A stretch of DNA of 64,000 nucleotides, from NCBI GenBank assembly GCA_963728985.1, contig CAVSME010000009.1, positions 248,001 through 312,000 of the forward strand, written 5' to 3'. Source of the stretch: DASXAI01 sp963728985. Its GTDB lineage: Bacteria > Actinomycetota > Acidimicrobiia > Acidimicrobiales > Ilumatobacteraceae. Below are positions 33,049-41,643 of the stretch, piece after piece (the first letter of the stretch is position 1; every line of letters begins with the position of its first letter). Made by a program: the position numbers and the translations under genes. A model generated the notes under the pieces. The model searched no databases. It was not told the origin of the DNA and saw only the letters and a program-made list of their open reading frames with translations.

Positions 33049-33062
33049 ACCGACCGGTCGGT
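33049..33062. promoter_or_regulatory. Perfect 14-bp palindrome (candidate TetR-type operator)
   Basis: ACCGACCGGTCGGT is a perfect palindrome and looks like TetR-family operators in actinobacteria. It sits between the EamA stop and the OsmC start with no tetR gene near, so it may be left over from a lost regulator or serve the OsmC/monooxygenase unit. Confidence 0.4.
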
Positions 33063-33112
33063 GCCCACCCGCCTGGTTCGGGCGGTGGTGGCCGTGAGCT
33101 GGTGTTCTGCCG

Positions 33113-34087
33113 CTACGCCGGCGTCGTGTCGGCGGACGCGGGTGCGCGCACCGAGACGACCTGGACGCTGGCCGGGCGGCTGAGCACGGCGGTCACCGCC
33201 GCCAGCACGACGACACCGCCGACGGCCTGCACGACGGTGACCGGTTCGTCGTGGATCGGCCAGGCGGCGGCGATGGCGACGACGTTCATCGCCAGCAGGA
33301 ACACCGAGGACCGTGCCGCCGGGATGAACCCGTGCACCCAGCTCATCATGGTGTGACCGACGATGCCGACCACCACGGCGACGAACAGGAGGTACAACCA
33401 GTCGGCCCCGTCCAGTTGGCGGTAGTCGTCCACGGAGCACGTCGCCAGCGCGATCGGGGTGATGAGGAGCCCGGCGAACAAGGTGACGCCGGCCATCCAC
33501 TCCATGGGGCTGATCGGCGTCGTCGACCGGGCCAGGCGGTTGATCAGGTAGTAGCCGGTGAACGTCAGCATCGACGCGACGCACAAGACGATGCCGAGCG
33601 CCGAACCGCGCACGTCGGGATCGCCGCCGAGGATGGCGACGGTCACGCCGATCACGCCGACGGCGGTCCAGGTCACGTGCCAGCGGCCGGCTCGCTCGCC
33701 GAGCCAGCGCCCGGCGATCACGAGAACGACCCCGGGCTGGAGGGTCTGGATGACGGCGAGCACCGCCACCGAGGAATGCTGCAGCGCCGTGAAGACGAAC
33801 GCGAGGTTGACGCCGAAGAGGGCGCCGGGCAACGCCGTGCGCCGCAGCACCGCCTTCGTGACGCGCCCGCCGGTCGCGTACGTGAGGATCCACACGATCG
33901 GCACGGACAGCCAGAATCGCATCGAGACGGCCACCAGCGCCGGTGCGGAGATGAGCTTGGTGATCGGCGGGCCGAGGCCCCAGATCACGATGATGCTGGC
34001 CATGGCGAGGGCGGCGGTCGCCGCGGACGGATCGGCGGGGCGCGACGGTTCGGTGCCGGCCTGGGCGATCGATCGAGTCGCGGTCAC
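33113..34087 (-). CDS. EamA/DMT-family transporter
   Basis: A 324-residue membrane protein with ten predicted helices in two five-helix EamA repeats (first from IIVIWGLGPPITKLI, second from LGIVLCVASMLTFTGYYLINRLA). Conserved features include FVFTALQHSSVAVLAVIQTLQPGVVLV in repeat one and FIPAARSSVFLLAMNVVAIAAAW in repeat two. GTG 34087 is chosen because the N-terminal helix follows directly; upstream frame is non-conserved. It is divergent from the PPOX gene by 144 bp. Drug/metabolite export is typical; substrate unknown. Confidence 0.88.
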   Translation of the reverse strand: MTATRSIAQAGTEPSRPADPSAATAALAMASIIVIWGLGPPITKLISAPALVAVSMRFWLSVPIVWILTYATGGRVTKAVLRRTALPGALFGVNLAFVFTALQHSSVAVLAVIQTLQPGVVLVIAGRWLGERAGRWHVTWTAVGVIGVTVAILGGDPDVRGSALGIVLCVASMLTFTGYYLINRLARSTTPISPMEWMAGVTLFAGLLITPIALATCSVDDYRQLDGADWLYLLFVAVVVGIVGHTMMSWVHGFIPAARSSVFLLAMNVVAIAAAWPIHDEPVTVVQAVGGVVVLAAVTAVLSRPASVQVVSVRAPASADTTPA

Positions 34088-34231
34088 GTCGACGTCAGCT
34101 CTCTTCCGCCAGGCGGGACACGTCGCGCTGCCTTGGCCTCCGGGGACGGTACCTCCCGAGCTCGCTTGACAGCCCATTCCGCAATCGCCACGCTGGGTCC
34201 GCGGGTCAGGATCGAGCGCAGGGAGAACGGC

Positions 34232-34720
34232 ATGGAGCAGCACGTCATCGCCGCCGAACTGTCCGCGGCGCAGGCGTTGCTGGCGGCGACGTCGTCGGCT
34301 CACCTCGCGTACAACGCCGAGGATGGAACGCCGCGAGTGATCCCGGTCGGCTTCTTCTGGACGGGCACGGAGTTCGTTGTCTCGACCGCCACGACCTCGC
34401 CGAAGGTCGTCGCGCTGAAGGCCCGTCCTGAGGTTGCCCTGTCCATCGACGGAGGCAATACGCCCGAGCAGGCACGGGCGCTGTCAGTGCGCGGGAGGGC
34501 GAGCGTCGAGATCGTCGACGGCCTGGTGCCCGAGTACCTCGCGGCCGCGCGCAAGTCGATGGACGCCGAGGCCGCCGCCGAGTTCGAGAAGAATTGCCGC
34601 GAGATGTACGACCAGATGGCCCGCATCGCGATCGTGCCGAGCTGGGTGCGCTTCTACGACTTCGGCGCGGGCCGAATGCCGGAGTTCCTGAAGGAGCTCG
34701 CCGAACGCAACCGGTCGTGA
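34232..34720 (+). CDS. Pyridoxamine 5'-phosphate oxidase-family (split-barrel flavin-binding) protein
   Basis: A 162-residue split-beta-barrel protein. AHLAYNAEDGTPRVIPVGFFWTG and FVVSTATTSPKVVALKARPEVALSID are the usual FMN/F420-binding PPOX-like strands, and the C-terminus is WVRFYDF. ATG 34232 has AGGGAGAACGGC upstream, overriding the long upstream open frame. Many actinobacterial members bind F420 or haem breakdown products; the lack of specific residues prevents a choice. Confidence 0.88.
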   Translation: MEQHVIAAELSAAQALLAATSSAHLAYNAEDGTPRVIPVGFFWTGTEFVVSTATTSPKVVALKARPEVALSIDGGNTPEQARALSVRGRASVEIVDGLVPEYLAAARKSMDAEAAAEFEKNCREMYDQMARIAIVPSWVRFYDFGAGRMPEFLKELAERNRS

Positions 34721-34789
34721 GCCGGTGTGGCGCCGCCGCGCCGATGTGGAAGGATCTCCACGCAGAGATGTCCGATCGAGGAGCGCGTC

Positions 34790-35950
34790 ATGCCAACGAT
34801 GCCCATGATTGACGACTGCCTCAGCGCCGCCATCACGGCCGGACGCGTGCCCGGTGTGATCGCCACCGTCGGTACCGCCGACGGCGTGCTGTACGAAGGC
34901 GCCTTCGGCCGGCGGAGCATGGAGGGGGATGCGCCGATGACGGTCGACACCGTCGTGTTCCTCGCCTCCATGACCAAGGCCATCACGGCGGCGGCCGCCA
35001 TGCAGCAGGTCGAGCGCGGGCAGCTCTCGCTCGACGCACCGGCCGGCGAGGTCTGTCCCTTCCTGGGTGAGGTCCAGGTGCTCGACGGCTTCACCAGCGA
35101 CGGCGAGCCCATGGTCCGTCCACCCAAGCGACCGGTGACTCTGCGCCACCTCCTCACCCACTCGGCCGGGTTCAGCTACGAGATCTGGAACCCCGACTAC
35201 GTGACCTACATGGAGCGCACGGGCACACCGTCGATCTTCGGCTGCCTGAACCAAGGCCTGCACATGCCGCTCATCTTCGACCCCGGCGACAGGTGGGAGT
35301 ACGGGATCAACATCGATTGGGTCGGCAAGATGGTCGAGGCAGTGGCGGGCCGGGATCTCGAAACGGTGATGCGCACCGACATCTTCGAGCCCCTCGCCAT
35401 GACGTCGACGGGGTTCAAGCTCACGGCCTCGCAGCGCGAGCGGCTCGCCAGCGTCCACCTGCGCGGTCCTGACGGGCTGAGCAACCTCGCCTTCGAGACG
35501 CCCCAGGAGCCCGAGTTCTGGATGGGCGGGGGCGGCCTCTACTCCACGGTGCGCGACTACCTGCGCTTCACGAGGATGATCCTGCGCGGCGGCGAGCTCG
35601 ACGGGAACCGCGTACTCGCCGCCGGCACCGTGGCCGACATGGGCCGCAACCACCTCGGTGCGCCGAACGTCACCACGCTGACGTCCGTGCATCCGTTCTC
35701 GAACGACGCCAACTTCTACCCCGACATGGCGCAGAAGTGGGGCCTGTCCTTCTTGATCAACACCGAGGACACCGCGGAGGGTCGCTCGGCCGGATCACTG
35801 GCGTGGGCGGGCCTGGCCAACACCTACTTCTGGATCGACCCCGTGAAAGACGTGTCGGGCGTGATGGCGACACAGCTCTTCCCCTTCGCCGATGTCGAAG
35901 CGCTGCCGCTGTTCCGCGAGTTCGAGACGGCGGTGTACCGCTCCCGCTGA
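34790..35950 (+). CDS. Serine hydrolase, beta-lactamase/class C-like (EstB-type)
   Basis: A 386-residue penicillin-binding-protein-like hydrolase. The SxxK motif is ASMTKAI (near residue 61), the Tyr motif is WEYGINIDWVGKM (YxN), and GGGGLYSTVRDYLRF is conserved. No signal peptide, so it is cytosolic like esterases EstB and many actinobacterial LACTB-type proteins. ATG 34790 has GAGGAGCGCGTC upstream. A late WIDPVKDVSGVMATQLFPF strand is typical of the clade. Substrate probably an ester. Confidence 0.88.
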   Translation: MPTMPMIDDCLSAAITAGRVPGVIATVGTADGVLYEGAFGRRSMEGDAPMTVDTVVFLASMTKAITAAAAMQQVERGQLSLDAPAGEVCPFLGEVQVLDGFTSDGEPMVRPPKRPVTLRHLLTHSAGFSYEIWNPDYVTYMERTGTPSIFGCLNQGLHMPLIFDPGDRWEYGINIDWVGKMVEAVAGRDLETVMRTDIFEPLAMTSTGFKLTASQRERLASVHLRGPDGLSNLAFETPQEPEFWMGGGGLYSTVRDYLRFTRMILRGGELDGNRVLAAGTVADMGRNHLGAPNVTTLTSVHPFSNDANFYPDMAQKWGLSFLINTEDTAEGRSAGSLAWAGLANTYFWIDPVKDVSGVMATQLFPFADVEALPLFREFETAVYRSR

Positions 35951-35958
35951 AGCCGCCG

Positions 35959-37119
35959 TCAGATCAAGGCATCCGGTTGCTCGACCCCGAGCAGGACCTT
36001 GCCCCAGATCTCGCGCGTCGTGTCGAAGTCGAGCATGGCGTGATGGGTGGACGTGTTGATGTCTCGGAAGACGGACTGGAGCTGGTTGGCATCGTGGTTG
36101 GCCCTGGCGCCGGCAGCGGCGTAGAGCCGGTCGGCAGCCCGCCGGCACAGCTCGGCGCCGTACGCGGCGTTCCAGCGCGCCTCGGCACGCGCCGCCGTCG
36201 GCATCGGCGGCGGGTGATCCATGGCCGCTTCCAGCAGGTCGCAGTTGCGGGTGGCGAGCGCCCAGGCGTGGGCGACCTCGGCGGCCGCCTCGGCCACGCG
36301 TTGCTGGATCCCGGCGCGCTGCGTCTTCGGCTCGCCTGAATAGGCGTCCGTCCTCGCCGCTGTCTCCTCGACGAACAGGCGGAGACCACGCTCGCTCATG
36401 CCGACGATCGTGCCGAGCAGCATCGTGGAGAGGGTGGCACCGACCGGCAGCCGATACAGCGGGACCTCCACGTCGGGCACGACGCCCATCCACGCGTCAC
36501 TGACCCGCACCGCCCGGTGGAAGGGAACGAAGACGTCGTCGAGGACGACGTCCTTGGAGCCGGTCCCGCGCATGCCGAGCGTGTACCAGGTGTCGTCGAC
36601 GGTGACGTCGGCCTTGGGGAGCACGACGAGCATGCCGGGCGTTGGCTCCCCGGCGTCGTTGCGCGTGCCCCGGCTGCCCAGCATGACCCAGCTCCCGTGG
36701 TCGATGCCGCTGCAGAACGGCCAGCGCCCCTTGAGCACGAAGCCGCCCCCAGCCCGCTGGCACGTGCCCTGACTCGACGGCACCCCGGGGATCAGGACGG
36801 CGGGATCGGGCCCGAAGATCTCGTCCTGGGCCTCACGGGGTAGCCGCCCGGCCATGAACGTGTGAGCACCACACACCATCAGCACCCACGACGCCGCCGG
36901 GCTGCCGTGGGCCACGACCCGCTCGGCCTCCACCAACGCTCGCGGCGGAAGCTGGTACCCGCCGTACGCCGCGGGGCTCATCAGCCGGGTGAGTCCAGCG
37001 TCGCGCAGCAGCTCCACGGCGCGATCACTCAGACTCCGCCGCGACTCGGATTCGGCATCGGTCTCGCGCAGCGCCGTGACGATCTCGCCGGCGCGTGCCT
37101 CCACATTCCGATCGGTCAC
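35959..37119 (-). CDS. Acyl-CoA-dehydrogenase-fold flavin monooxygenase (HsaA/HpaB-like)
   Basis: A 386-residue protein of acyl-CoA dehydrogenase fold but oxygenase clade: LLRDAGLTRLMSPAAYGGYQLPP at the N-terminus, VPSSQGTCQRAGGGFVLKGRWPFCSGIDHGSWV in the middle (the KGRWPFCSG motif is hydroxylase-type) and a long helical C-terminus with NANHDANQLQSVFRDINTSTHHAMLD pattern, typical of HsaA-type phenol hydroxylases that use reduced flavin. GTG 37119 follows a TACCGT at 6 nt. No flavin reductase is adjacent. It converges on the serine hydrolase gene with 8 bp between stops. Confidence 0.88.
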   Translation of the reverse strand: MTDRNVEARAGEIVTALRETDAESESRRSLSDRAVELLRDAGLTRLMSPAAYGGYQLPPRALVEAERVVAHGSPAASWVLMVCGAHTFMAGRLPREAQDEIFGPDPAVLIPGVPSSQGTCQRAGGGFVLKGRWPFCSGIDHGSWVMLGSRGTRNDAGEPTPGMLVVLPKADVTVDDTWYTLGMRGTGSKDVVLDDVFVPFHRAVRVSDAWMGVVPDVEVPLYRLPVGATLSTMLLGTIVGMSERGLRLFVEETAARTDAYSGEPKTQRAGIQQRVAEAAAEVAHAWALATRNCDLLEAAMDHPPPMPTAARAEARWNAAYGAELCRRAADRLYAAAGARANHDANQLQSVFRDINTSTHHAMLDFDTTREIWGKVLLGVEQPDALI

Positions 37120-37125
37120 GGATCA

Positions 37126-37131
37126 ACGGTA
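37126..37131 (-). promoter_or_regulatory. Candidate leaderless -10 element for the flavin monooxygenase
   Basis: Minus-strand TACCGT ends 6 nt before GTG 37119. Confidence 0.45.
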
Positions 37132-37335
37132 CGCAACCGGACGTTGCCGACCGCGATCAGACGTAGCGGTGTCTGTAGACGCTGATACAACGCGCGAAGC
37201 GCGGCGGGCGCCGAGCTCTCCAGCAAATCGCTAGGTATTCGTCGGCGCCGATGCGGTCTCTTCCCGTGTTACACGCATTCCTCCTTGCGCCCAGCCGACC
37301 CATCCGCCGGGCGACGAACACGATGGAGACACACC

Positions 37336-39528
37336 ATGGACAATGAAACCGACGCGGCCGTAGACATTCCGGTCGAGCGGGCCCGATTCCGAGAGTTGTT
37401 CCTCGGAAACCCCAACTACTTCGGCACGATGCCACAGCTCGAGCTGCCGGTCATCTTCCCCCTCGCGGCATCCACACGGTACGAACGGATCACCTGTGTG
37501 GGACTGCAGCCGCAGCTGAACCGCGTCGAGGCGATCGTGTCCCTCGTGCAGAACACGGGCTTCAGCGGGACGCTATGCTCGGGGGGCTCGAGGGAGTTTG
37601 TTCGCTTCTACGTCTCCTACGACGGCGGTGCGACCTGGACAGATCTCGGGTCCACGAGCTTCCCGGTCTATGACACGCCGGGGCCTCGACCGCTCGACTA
37701 CGCCGTGAGCTTGGTGGCGCCCGTGCGTCATCGCCTTTGCTTCGTCACCAACCAGCCGATACTGCGCGCCATCTTGTCGTGGAACGTGGACCCCACCCCC
37801 AACACGCCGGGCTTCTCGCCCGTGTGGGGCAACGTCGTCGACGTCACCATCCAGCCCGACGGATTGCCGATCATCAAGCTCAAGGACTTCGTCACGGAGC
37901 TGGACCTCAAGCTGCCGAGCACGGCCCTCCAGGTGCTCGATCTCGAGGCCGACATCAAGGTTGCCGACCCCGCGCCGGCGTACACGCTGGTCGAGGCCCA
38001 CGAGGCGTATCGAGGCGACGTCGAGCCTCATCGCTACGTGTTCCCCCACATCGTGGCCGGCCTACAACTCCAGGAGTCGCCCACGCTGCCGTTGCCTCCG
38101 CCTGGTCCTGACCCGGCACCGTCCTCGCCGCTGCCGTTCACCTTGCCGTTCGAACTGAAGAAGCTCGACATCGACCTGTCCGAGATCATCGCGAAGCTGT
38201 TCGACACCGGTGACGGAGACACGAGCTACGAAGAGCTCGACTGCATCGGTTACGACGCGGCGGACGACGTGCTGATGGGCGTCCTCACGGTGAAGCGCTC
38301 AAATGGCTACAGCGGTGGACCCTGCACGAGCGGCAGCCTCGAGTACGTCCGCTTCTGGATCGATTGGGGCGACGGGCTCGGCTGGCAGCTCGCCGGCACG
38401 TCCGCGGTTCGTGTCCACGACTTCGCCGTCCTCCCACCGGGGGGCCTCAAGTACGCGCTCTACCAGCCGATCAGCTCGAGCGCTCGCCGGAAGGACTGCG
38501 TGGACGGCCCGGTGCAACCGAGGGTTCGGGCCATCCTGTCATGGCAGTCCGTCCCGGCGACGCCCACGACCGTCCCCGTCTGGGGAAACCGGGTCGAGAC
38601 GCACATCCAGCTCAGTCCCGGCGCCGTCAGCGCGCTGCGACCCGTCATGGACACGATCAGCGGCGTGGCCGTCTGCGCCATCGATCAGGCCAGCGGACGC
38701 ACCACCGGCGCCGAGCAGCCCTTCGGTGGTGTGCTGACCGTGACCGGATTCATCCCTGGTGCACCCGATCGCGCTGCGCCACCCCTGAAGTACCGCATCC
38801 AGGTGCTCCCGCCGGGCGGCGGTGCACTCGACTGGCAGACGCTCACCAACGACGTGTCCGTCACCGTCACGGAACAGGTCGGTTCCGGGCTGCCAGCACA
38901 GTACGGGCAGGTGCTCAGCGTCGACAGCGACGGCTACTACACCTACCTCGAGGACCCCAACCCACTCGGCACGGGATGGCGCCGAATCGCGGGCAACGTC
39001 CTCGGGCAGTGGTCGACGGCGGCACCGATGACCGGCCTCTGGACGATCAAGCTCGATGCCAAGGACAGCGCCGGCAATCACTACTCGGCCCAGACGATCC
39101 ACTGCGTTGACGGCACGCTGCGGTCGAGCGTGAAGGTCCGCCTGGACGAGGTTGCGCCGGTGACCACCCTGGCGATCACATCGTTCGAGCGAGGCGGAGC
39201 GACATCGCCGGCTCAGCCCTGCATGAAGTTCAAGGTCGGCGACACGCTGCACGGCACATACAGCGTGAGCGACCAACACTTCCGCCGGTTCGACCTGTTC
39301 GTGCTTCCGGCGGCGAACGCTCACAGCGGACAGCCGGTACCAGCGAGCGGCAGCTTCCCAGTGGTGCCGACCGGCGGGACGAGCGGCACGTGGACGATTG
39401 ACACCACGACGATGGAGGCGTGTGGCTACGTGCTGCAGCTGGTCGCCTGGGACCGCACCATCGTGTCGGGAAGCTCGGTCGGCTGGCGAGCCCTCGACAA
39501 GACGATCGGCTTCTCGATCGAAGCGTGA
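37336..39528 (+). CDS. Large protein with two homologous ~150-residue beta modules, unknown function
   Basis: A 730-residue protein with ATG 37336 and GGAG upstream. Residues about 25-175 and 295-435 are two copies of one module. Shared elements are YE(R/E)(I/L).C(V/I)G, then GFSG/GYSG with a Cys and GS, (F/Y)VRF, a W.(D/L) strand, V.D near the middle, RAILSW followed by PVWGN.V, and a closing strand. A Pro-rich linker (LPLPPPGPDPAPSSPLP) precedes the second copy. The C-terminal 280 residues look like Ig-like beta domains (GLWTIKLDAKDSAGNHYSAQ). No signal peptide, no membrane helix. Cysteines are frequent. I do not recognise a function; the architecture suggests a binding or structural protein. 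Confidence 0.75.
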   Translation: MDNETDAAVDIPVERARFRELFLGNPNYFGTMPQLELPVIFPLAASTRYERITCVGLQPQLNRVEAIVSLVQNTGFSGTLCSGGSREFVRFYVSYDGGATWTDLGSTSFPVYDTPGPRPLDYAVSLVAPVRHRLCFVTNQPILRAILSWNVDPTPNTPGFSPVWGNVVDVTIQPDGLPIIKLKDFVTELDLKLPSTALQVLDLEADIKVADPAPAYTLVEAHEAYRGDVEPHRYVFPHIVAGLQLQESPTLPLPPPGPDPAPSSPLPFTLPFELKKLDIDLSEIIAKLFDTGDGDTSYEELDCIGYDAADDVLMGVLTVKRSNGYSGGPCTSGSLEYVRFWIDWGDGLGWQLAGTSAVRVHDFAVLPPGGLKYALYQPISSSARRKDCVDGPVQPRVRAILSWQSVPATPTTVPVWGNRVETHIQLSPGAVSALRPVMDTISGVAVCAIDQASGRTTGAEQPFGGVLTVTGFIPGAPDRAAPPLKYRIQVLPPGGGALDWQTLTNDVSVTVTEQVGSGLPAQYGQVLSVDSDGYYTYLEDPNPLGTGWRRIAGNVLGQWSTAAPMTGLWTIKLDAKDSAGNHYSAQTIHCVDGTLRSSVKVRLDEVAPVTTLAITSFERGGATSPAQPCMKFKVGDTLHGTYSVSDQHFRRFDLFVLPAANAHSGQPVPASGSFPVVPTGGTSGTWTIDTTTMEACGYVLQLVAWDRTIVSGSSVGWRALDKTIGFSIEA

Positions 39529-39548
39529 ACCGAACTTCAACGACGCTG

Positions 39549-39577
39549 GTCCGGGCTCCTTCGCAGGGAGCCCGGAC
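39549..39577. terminator. Strong hairpin between convergent genes
   Basis: GTCCGGGCTCC (39549-39559) pairs perfectly with GGAGCCCGGAC (39567-39577) around a 7-nt loop, 20 bp after the stop of the double-module protein and 15 bp before the stop of the opposing gene. Bidirectional transcription stop is likely, although no T-tract follows. Confidence 0.65.
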
Positions 39578-39591
39578 GGGCGCGTTCCGGG

Positions 39592-40248
39592 TCAGAACAC
39601 GGGGAAGACGTCCACCTCGCGGCGTTCGTCGCGGGCGAGGGCGTGGAGGACGGCCCAGTCGCCGTGCCTCATGCGGGCGATCCCGACCAGGGTCTCGATG
39701 ACGATGGTGCGACCCTCGACGTCGGTGTCAGGCGGCGGTACCCCGATGCTGGCGGCCACGTCGTCGAGGTGGAACAGCACCTCGATCAGCCGGGTGCGGC
39801 AGAAGTCGTCGAGGGTCAGCAGCCGCCCGCCCAGCGCGGCGACGAGCCGGTCGGTCGGCTCCTCGGCGAGTCGGATGCGCAGCGCCGCCGCCACCTCGGC
39901 ACAGCGCGACGACACCCCCTGCCAGCCGGCGGCCGCCTCGTCCGCCGACACCTCCTTGATCCGCTCGTGGATCGGGGACGCGATCGCCGCGTGGAAGTAG
40001 GTCACCGGCGTGAGCAGCGCGTCGGCCGGCCGCGTGCTGGGATCGGTGCGGTCGAGATAGGCCAGCACCGAACCGGCAGCGCGCACCAGGTGGGCACACA
40101 GCGCCCCGACCGTCATCCCGTCGAGCGCGCTGGGCTCGTCCCAGCGCACGGCCACGGCGTTGCTGGCGATGAGGTCGGCCGACACCTCGACCGCCTCCAC
40201 GACGAGGAGCCGGACCCGTTGCGATTCGACAGCCTCGCCGGCGGGCAT
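39592..40248 (-). CDS. Maleylpyruvate-isomerase N-terminal (DinB-fold) family protein
   Basis: A 218-residue four-helix-bundle protein. The N-terminus (WDEPSALDGMTVGALCAHLVRAAGSVLAYLD) with the early His fits the mycothiol-dependent maleylpyruvate isomerase N-terminal/DinB_2 family, and two further candidate metal ligands are in CRTRLIEVLFHLDDVAASIG. Its ATG overlaps the stop of the acyl-CoA dehydrogenase (ATGA at 40245-40250 region), so both are in one unit. Thiol-transferase or isomerase activity is family inference. Confidence 0.8.
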   Translation of the reverse strand: MPAGEAVESQRVRLLVVEAVEVSADLIASNAVAVRWDEPSALDGMTVGALCAHLVRAAGSVLAYLDRTDPSTRPADALLTPVTYFHAAIASPIHERIKEVSADEAAAGWQGVSSRCAEVAAALRIRLAEEPTDRLVAALGGRLLTLDDFCRTRLIEVLFHLDDVAASIGVPPPDTDVEGRTIVIETLVGIARMRHGDWAVLHALARDERREVDVFPVF

Positions 40249-41504
40249 CAGTCGCCGTACCAGGAGATGCCGCCCTTGCCGGCCTGGCGCTTGAGCTCGA
40301 CCTGCGCCATCGTGAGCTTGGCCAACTGGTTCATGTGCACCTCGTCGGGACCGTCGGCGATGCGCATCAGCCGGCCCATCGTGTACATCTCGGCGATGGG
40401 CGTGTCGCCGCTGACGCCCTTGCCGCCGAAGACCTGCATCGCTCGTTCGGCGACGTCGTGGGCCAGCTTCGGTCCGATGACCTTCACCATCGAGATGTAG
40501 TCAGCAGCACCCTTGGCGCCCGCCTGGTCCATGGCGGCGGCCGCCCGCAGCACCAGCAGGCGAGCCTGCTCGATCGCGCACCGGGCCCGAGCGATGTCCT
40601 GGCGGACGGAGGAGTTCTCGCTCAGCTTGCGGTTGAACGCCTCGCGCTGATCGGCACGGGCGCACATCAGCTCCAGCATCCGCTGGGCCATGCCGACGCA
40701 GGTCATGGCGTACTGGAAGCGACCCGGGCCGAGACGTCCCTGGGCGATGGTGAAGCCTTGCCCCTCGCCGAGGATGAGGTTGTCCACGGGAACGCGCACG
40801 TCCGTGTACTTCAGCTCCCCGTGGCCACCCGGCGAGTGGTAGTTGCCGAACACCTCGACCAAGCGAACGACTTCGAGCCCGGGAGTGTCTCGCGGGACGA
40901 TCACCATGGAGTGCCGCTGGTGACGAGGAGCGTCCGGGTTGGACACGCCCATCGTGATGAGCATCCGGTTGTGGGGATGCATGATGTTGCTGCTCCACCA
41001 CTTGCGCCCGTTGAGCACGTACTCGTCGCCCTCGCGCCGGATGGTGAGCTGCATGTTCGTGGCATCCGACGACGCCACCTGCGGCTCGGTCATGGCGTAG
41101 GTCGAGCGGATCTCGCCGGCCAGCAGCGGTCGGAGCCACTGGTCCTGCTGCTCGGCCGTGCCGAACTTGGCCAGCACCTCCATGTTGCCGCGGTCGGGCG
41201 CCGAGCAGTTGAACACCTCGAACGACCACGGTTGGCGGCCCATGACCTCCGCCACCGGAGCGAACTCGACGTTCATCAGCCCGGGACTCCAGTCGCCGTA
41301 CTCGGCCGGCAGGAACCAGTTCCAGATGCCGGCCTCCTTCGCTTTGGCCTTGAGCTCCTCGACCACCGGCGGCTGCTTCCACTGGTTCTCCGGTGCCATG
41401 ACGAAGTCGTGGTGTTCGCGTTCACGCGGGTAGATGTTCTCTTCCATGAAGGCTTCGACCTGCTCGATGCGGTCCCGTACCTTCGGGCTGTAGTCGAAAT
41501 CCAT
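40248..41504 (-). CDS. Acyl-CoA dehydrogenase, long-form ACAD10/11-like
   Basis: A 418-residue flavoenzyme. Landmarks: MDFDYSPKVRDRIEQVEAFMEENIYPRE at the start, YAMTEPQVASSDATNMQ (FAD binding), LNGRKWWSSN, GQGRLGPGRF-type motif in IAQGRLGPGRFQYAM, and the C-terminal QVFGGKGVSGDTPIAEMYTMGRLMRIADGPDEVH, characteristic of ACAD10/11-type enzymes for long or branched substrates. ATG 41504 has AGGGGACGGCAGG upstream. The catalytic Glu is expected in the last motif region. It is cotranscribed with the DinB-fold gene and divergent from the cyclase-LuxR regulator by 139 bp. Confidence 0.93.
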   Translation of the reverse strand: MDFDYSPKVRDRIEQVEAFMEENIYPREREHHDFVMAPENQWKQPPVVEELKAKAKEAGIWNWFLPAEYGDWSPGLMNVEFAPVAEVMGRQPWSFEVFNCSAPDRGNMEVLAKFGTAEQQDQWLRPLLAGEIRSTYAMTEPQVASSDATNMQLTIRREGDEYVLNGRKWWSSNIMHPHNRMLITMGVSNPDAPRHQRHSMVIVPRDTPGLEVVRLVEVFGNYHSPGGHGELKYTDVRVPVDNLILGEGQGFTIAQGRLGPGRFQYAMTCVGMAQRMLELMCARADQREAFNRKLSENSSVRQDIARARCAIEQARLLVLRAAAAMDQAGAKGAADYISMVKVIGPKLAHDVAERAMQVFGGKGVSGDTPIAEMYTMGRLMRIADGPDEVHMNQLAKLTMAQVELKRQAGKGGISWYGD

Positions 41505-41631
41505 CCTGCCGTCCCCTGGCTCGCTGGAGTGCCCCGGCGCGTGGCACGTCGGCACCATAGGCCGCAGGGCACGGCGACGGCGAGGTCGTCGGGCACCACC
41601 GCCGCCCTCGGGAGCAGCGCCTGCCGGCGAA

Positions 41632-41637
41632 TACCAT
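41632..41637 (+). promoter_or_regulatory. Candidate leaderless -10 element for the cyclase-LuxR regulator
   Basis: TACCAT ends 6 nt before ATG 41644. Confidence 0.45.
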
Positions 41638-41643
41638 TCGGCC

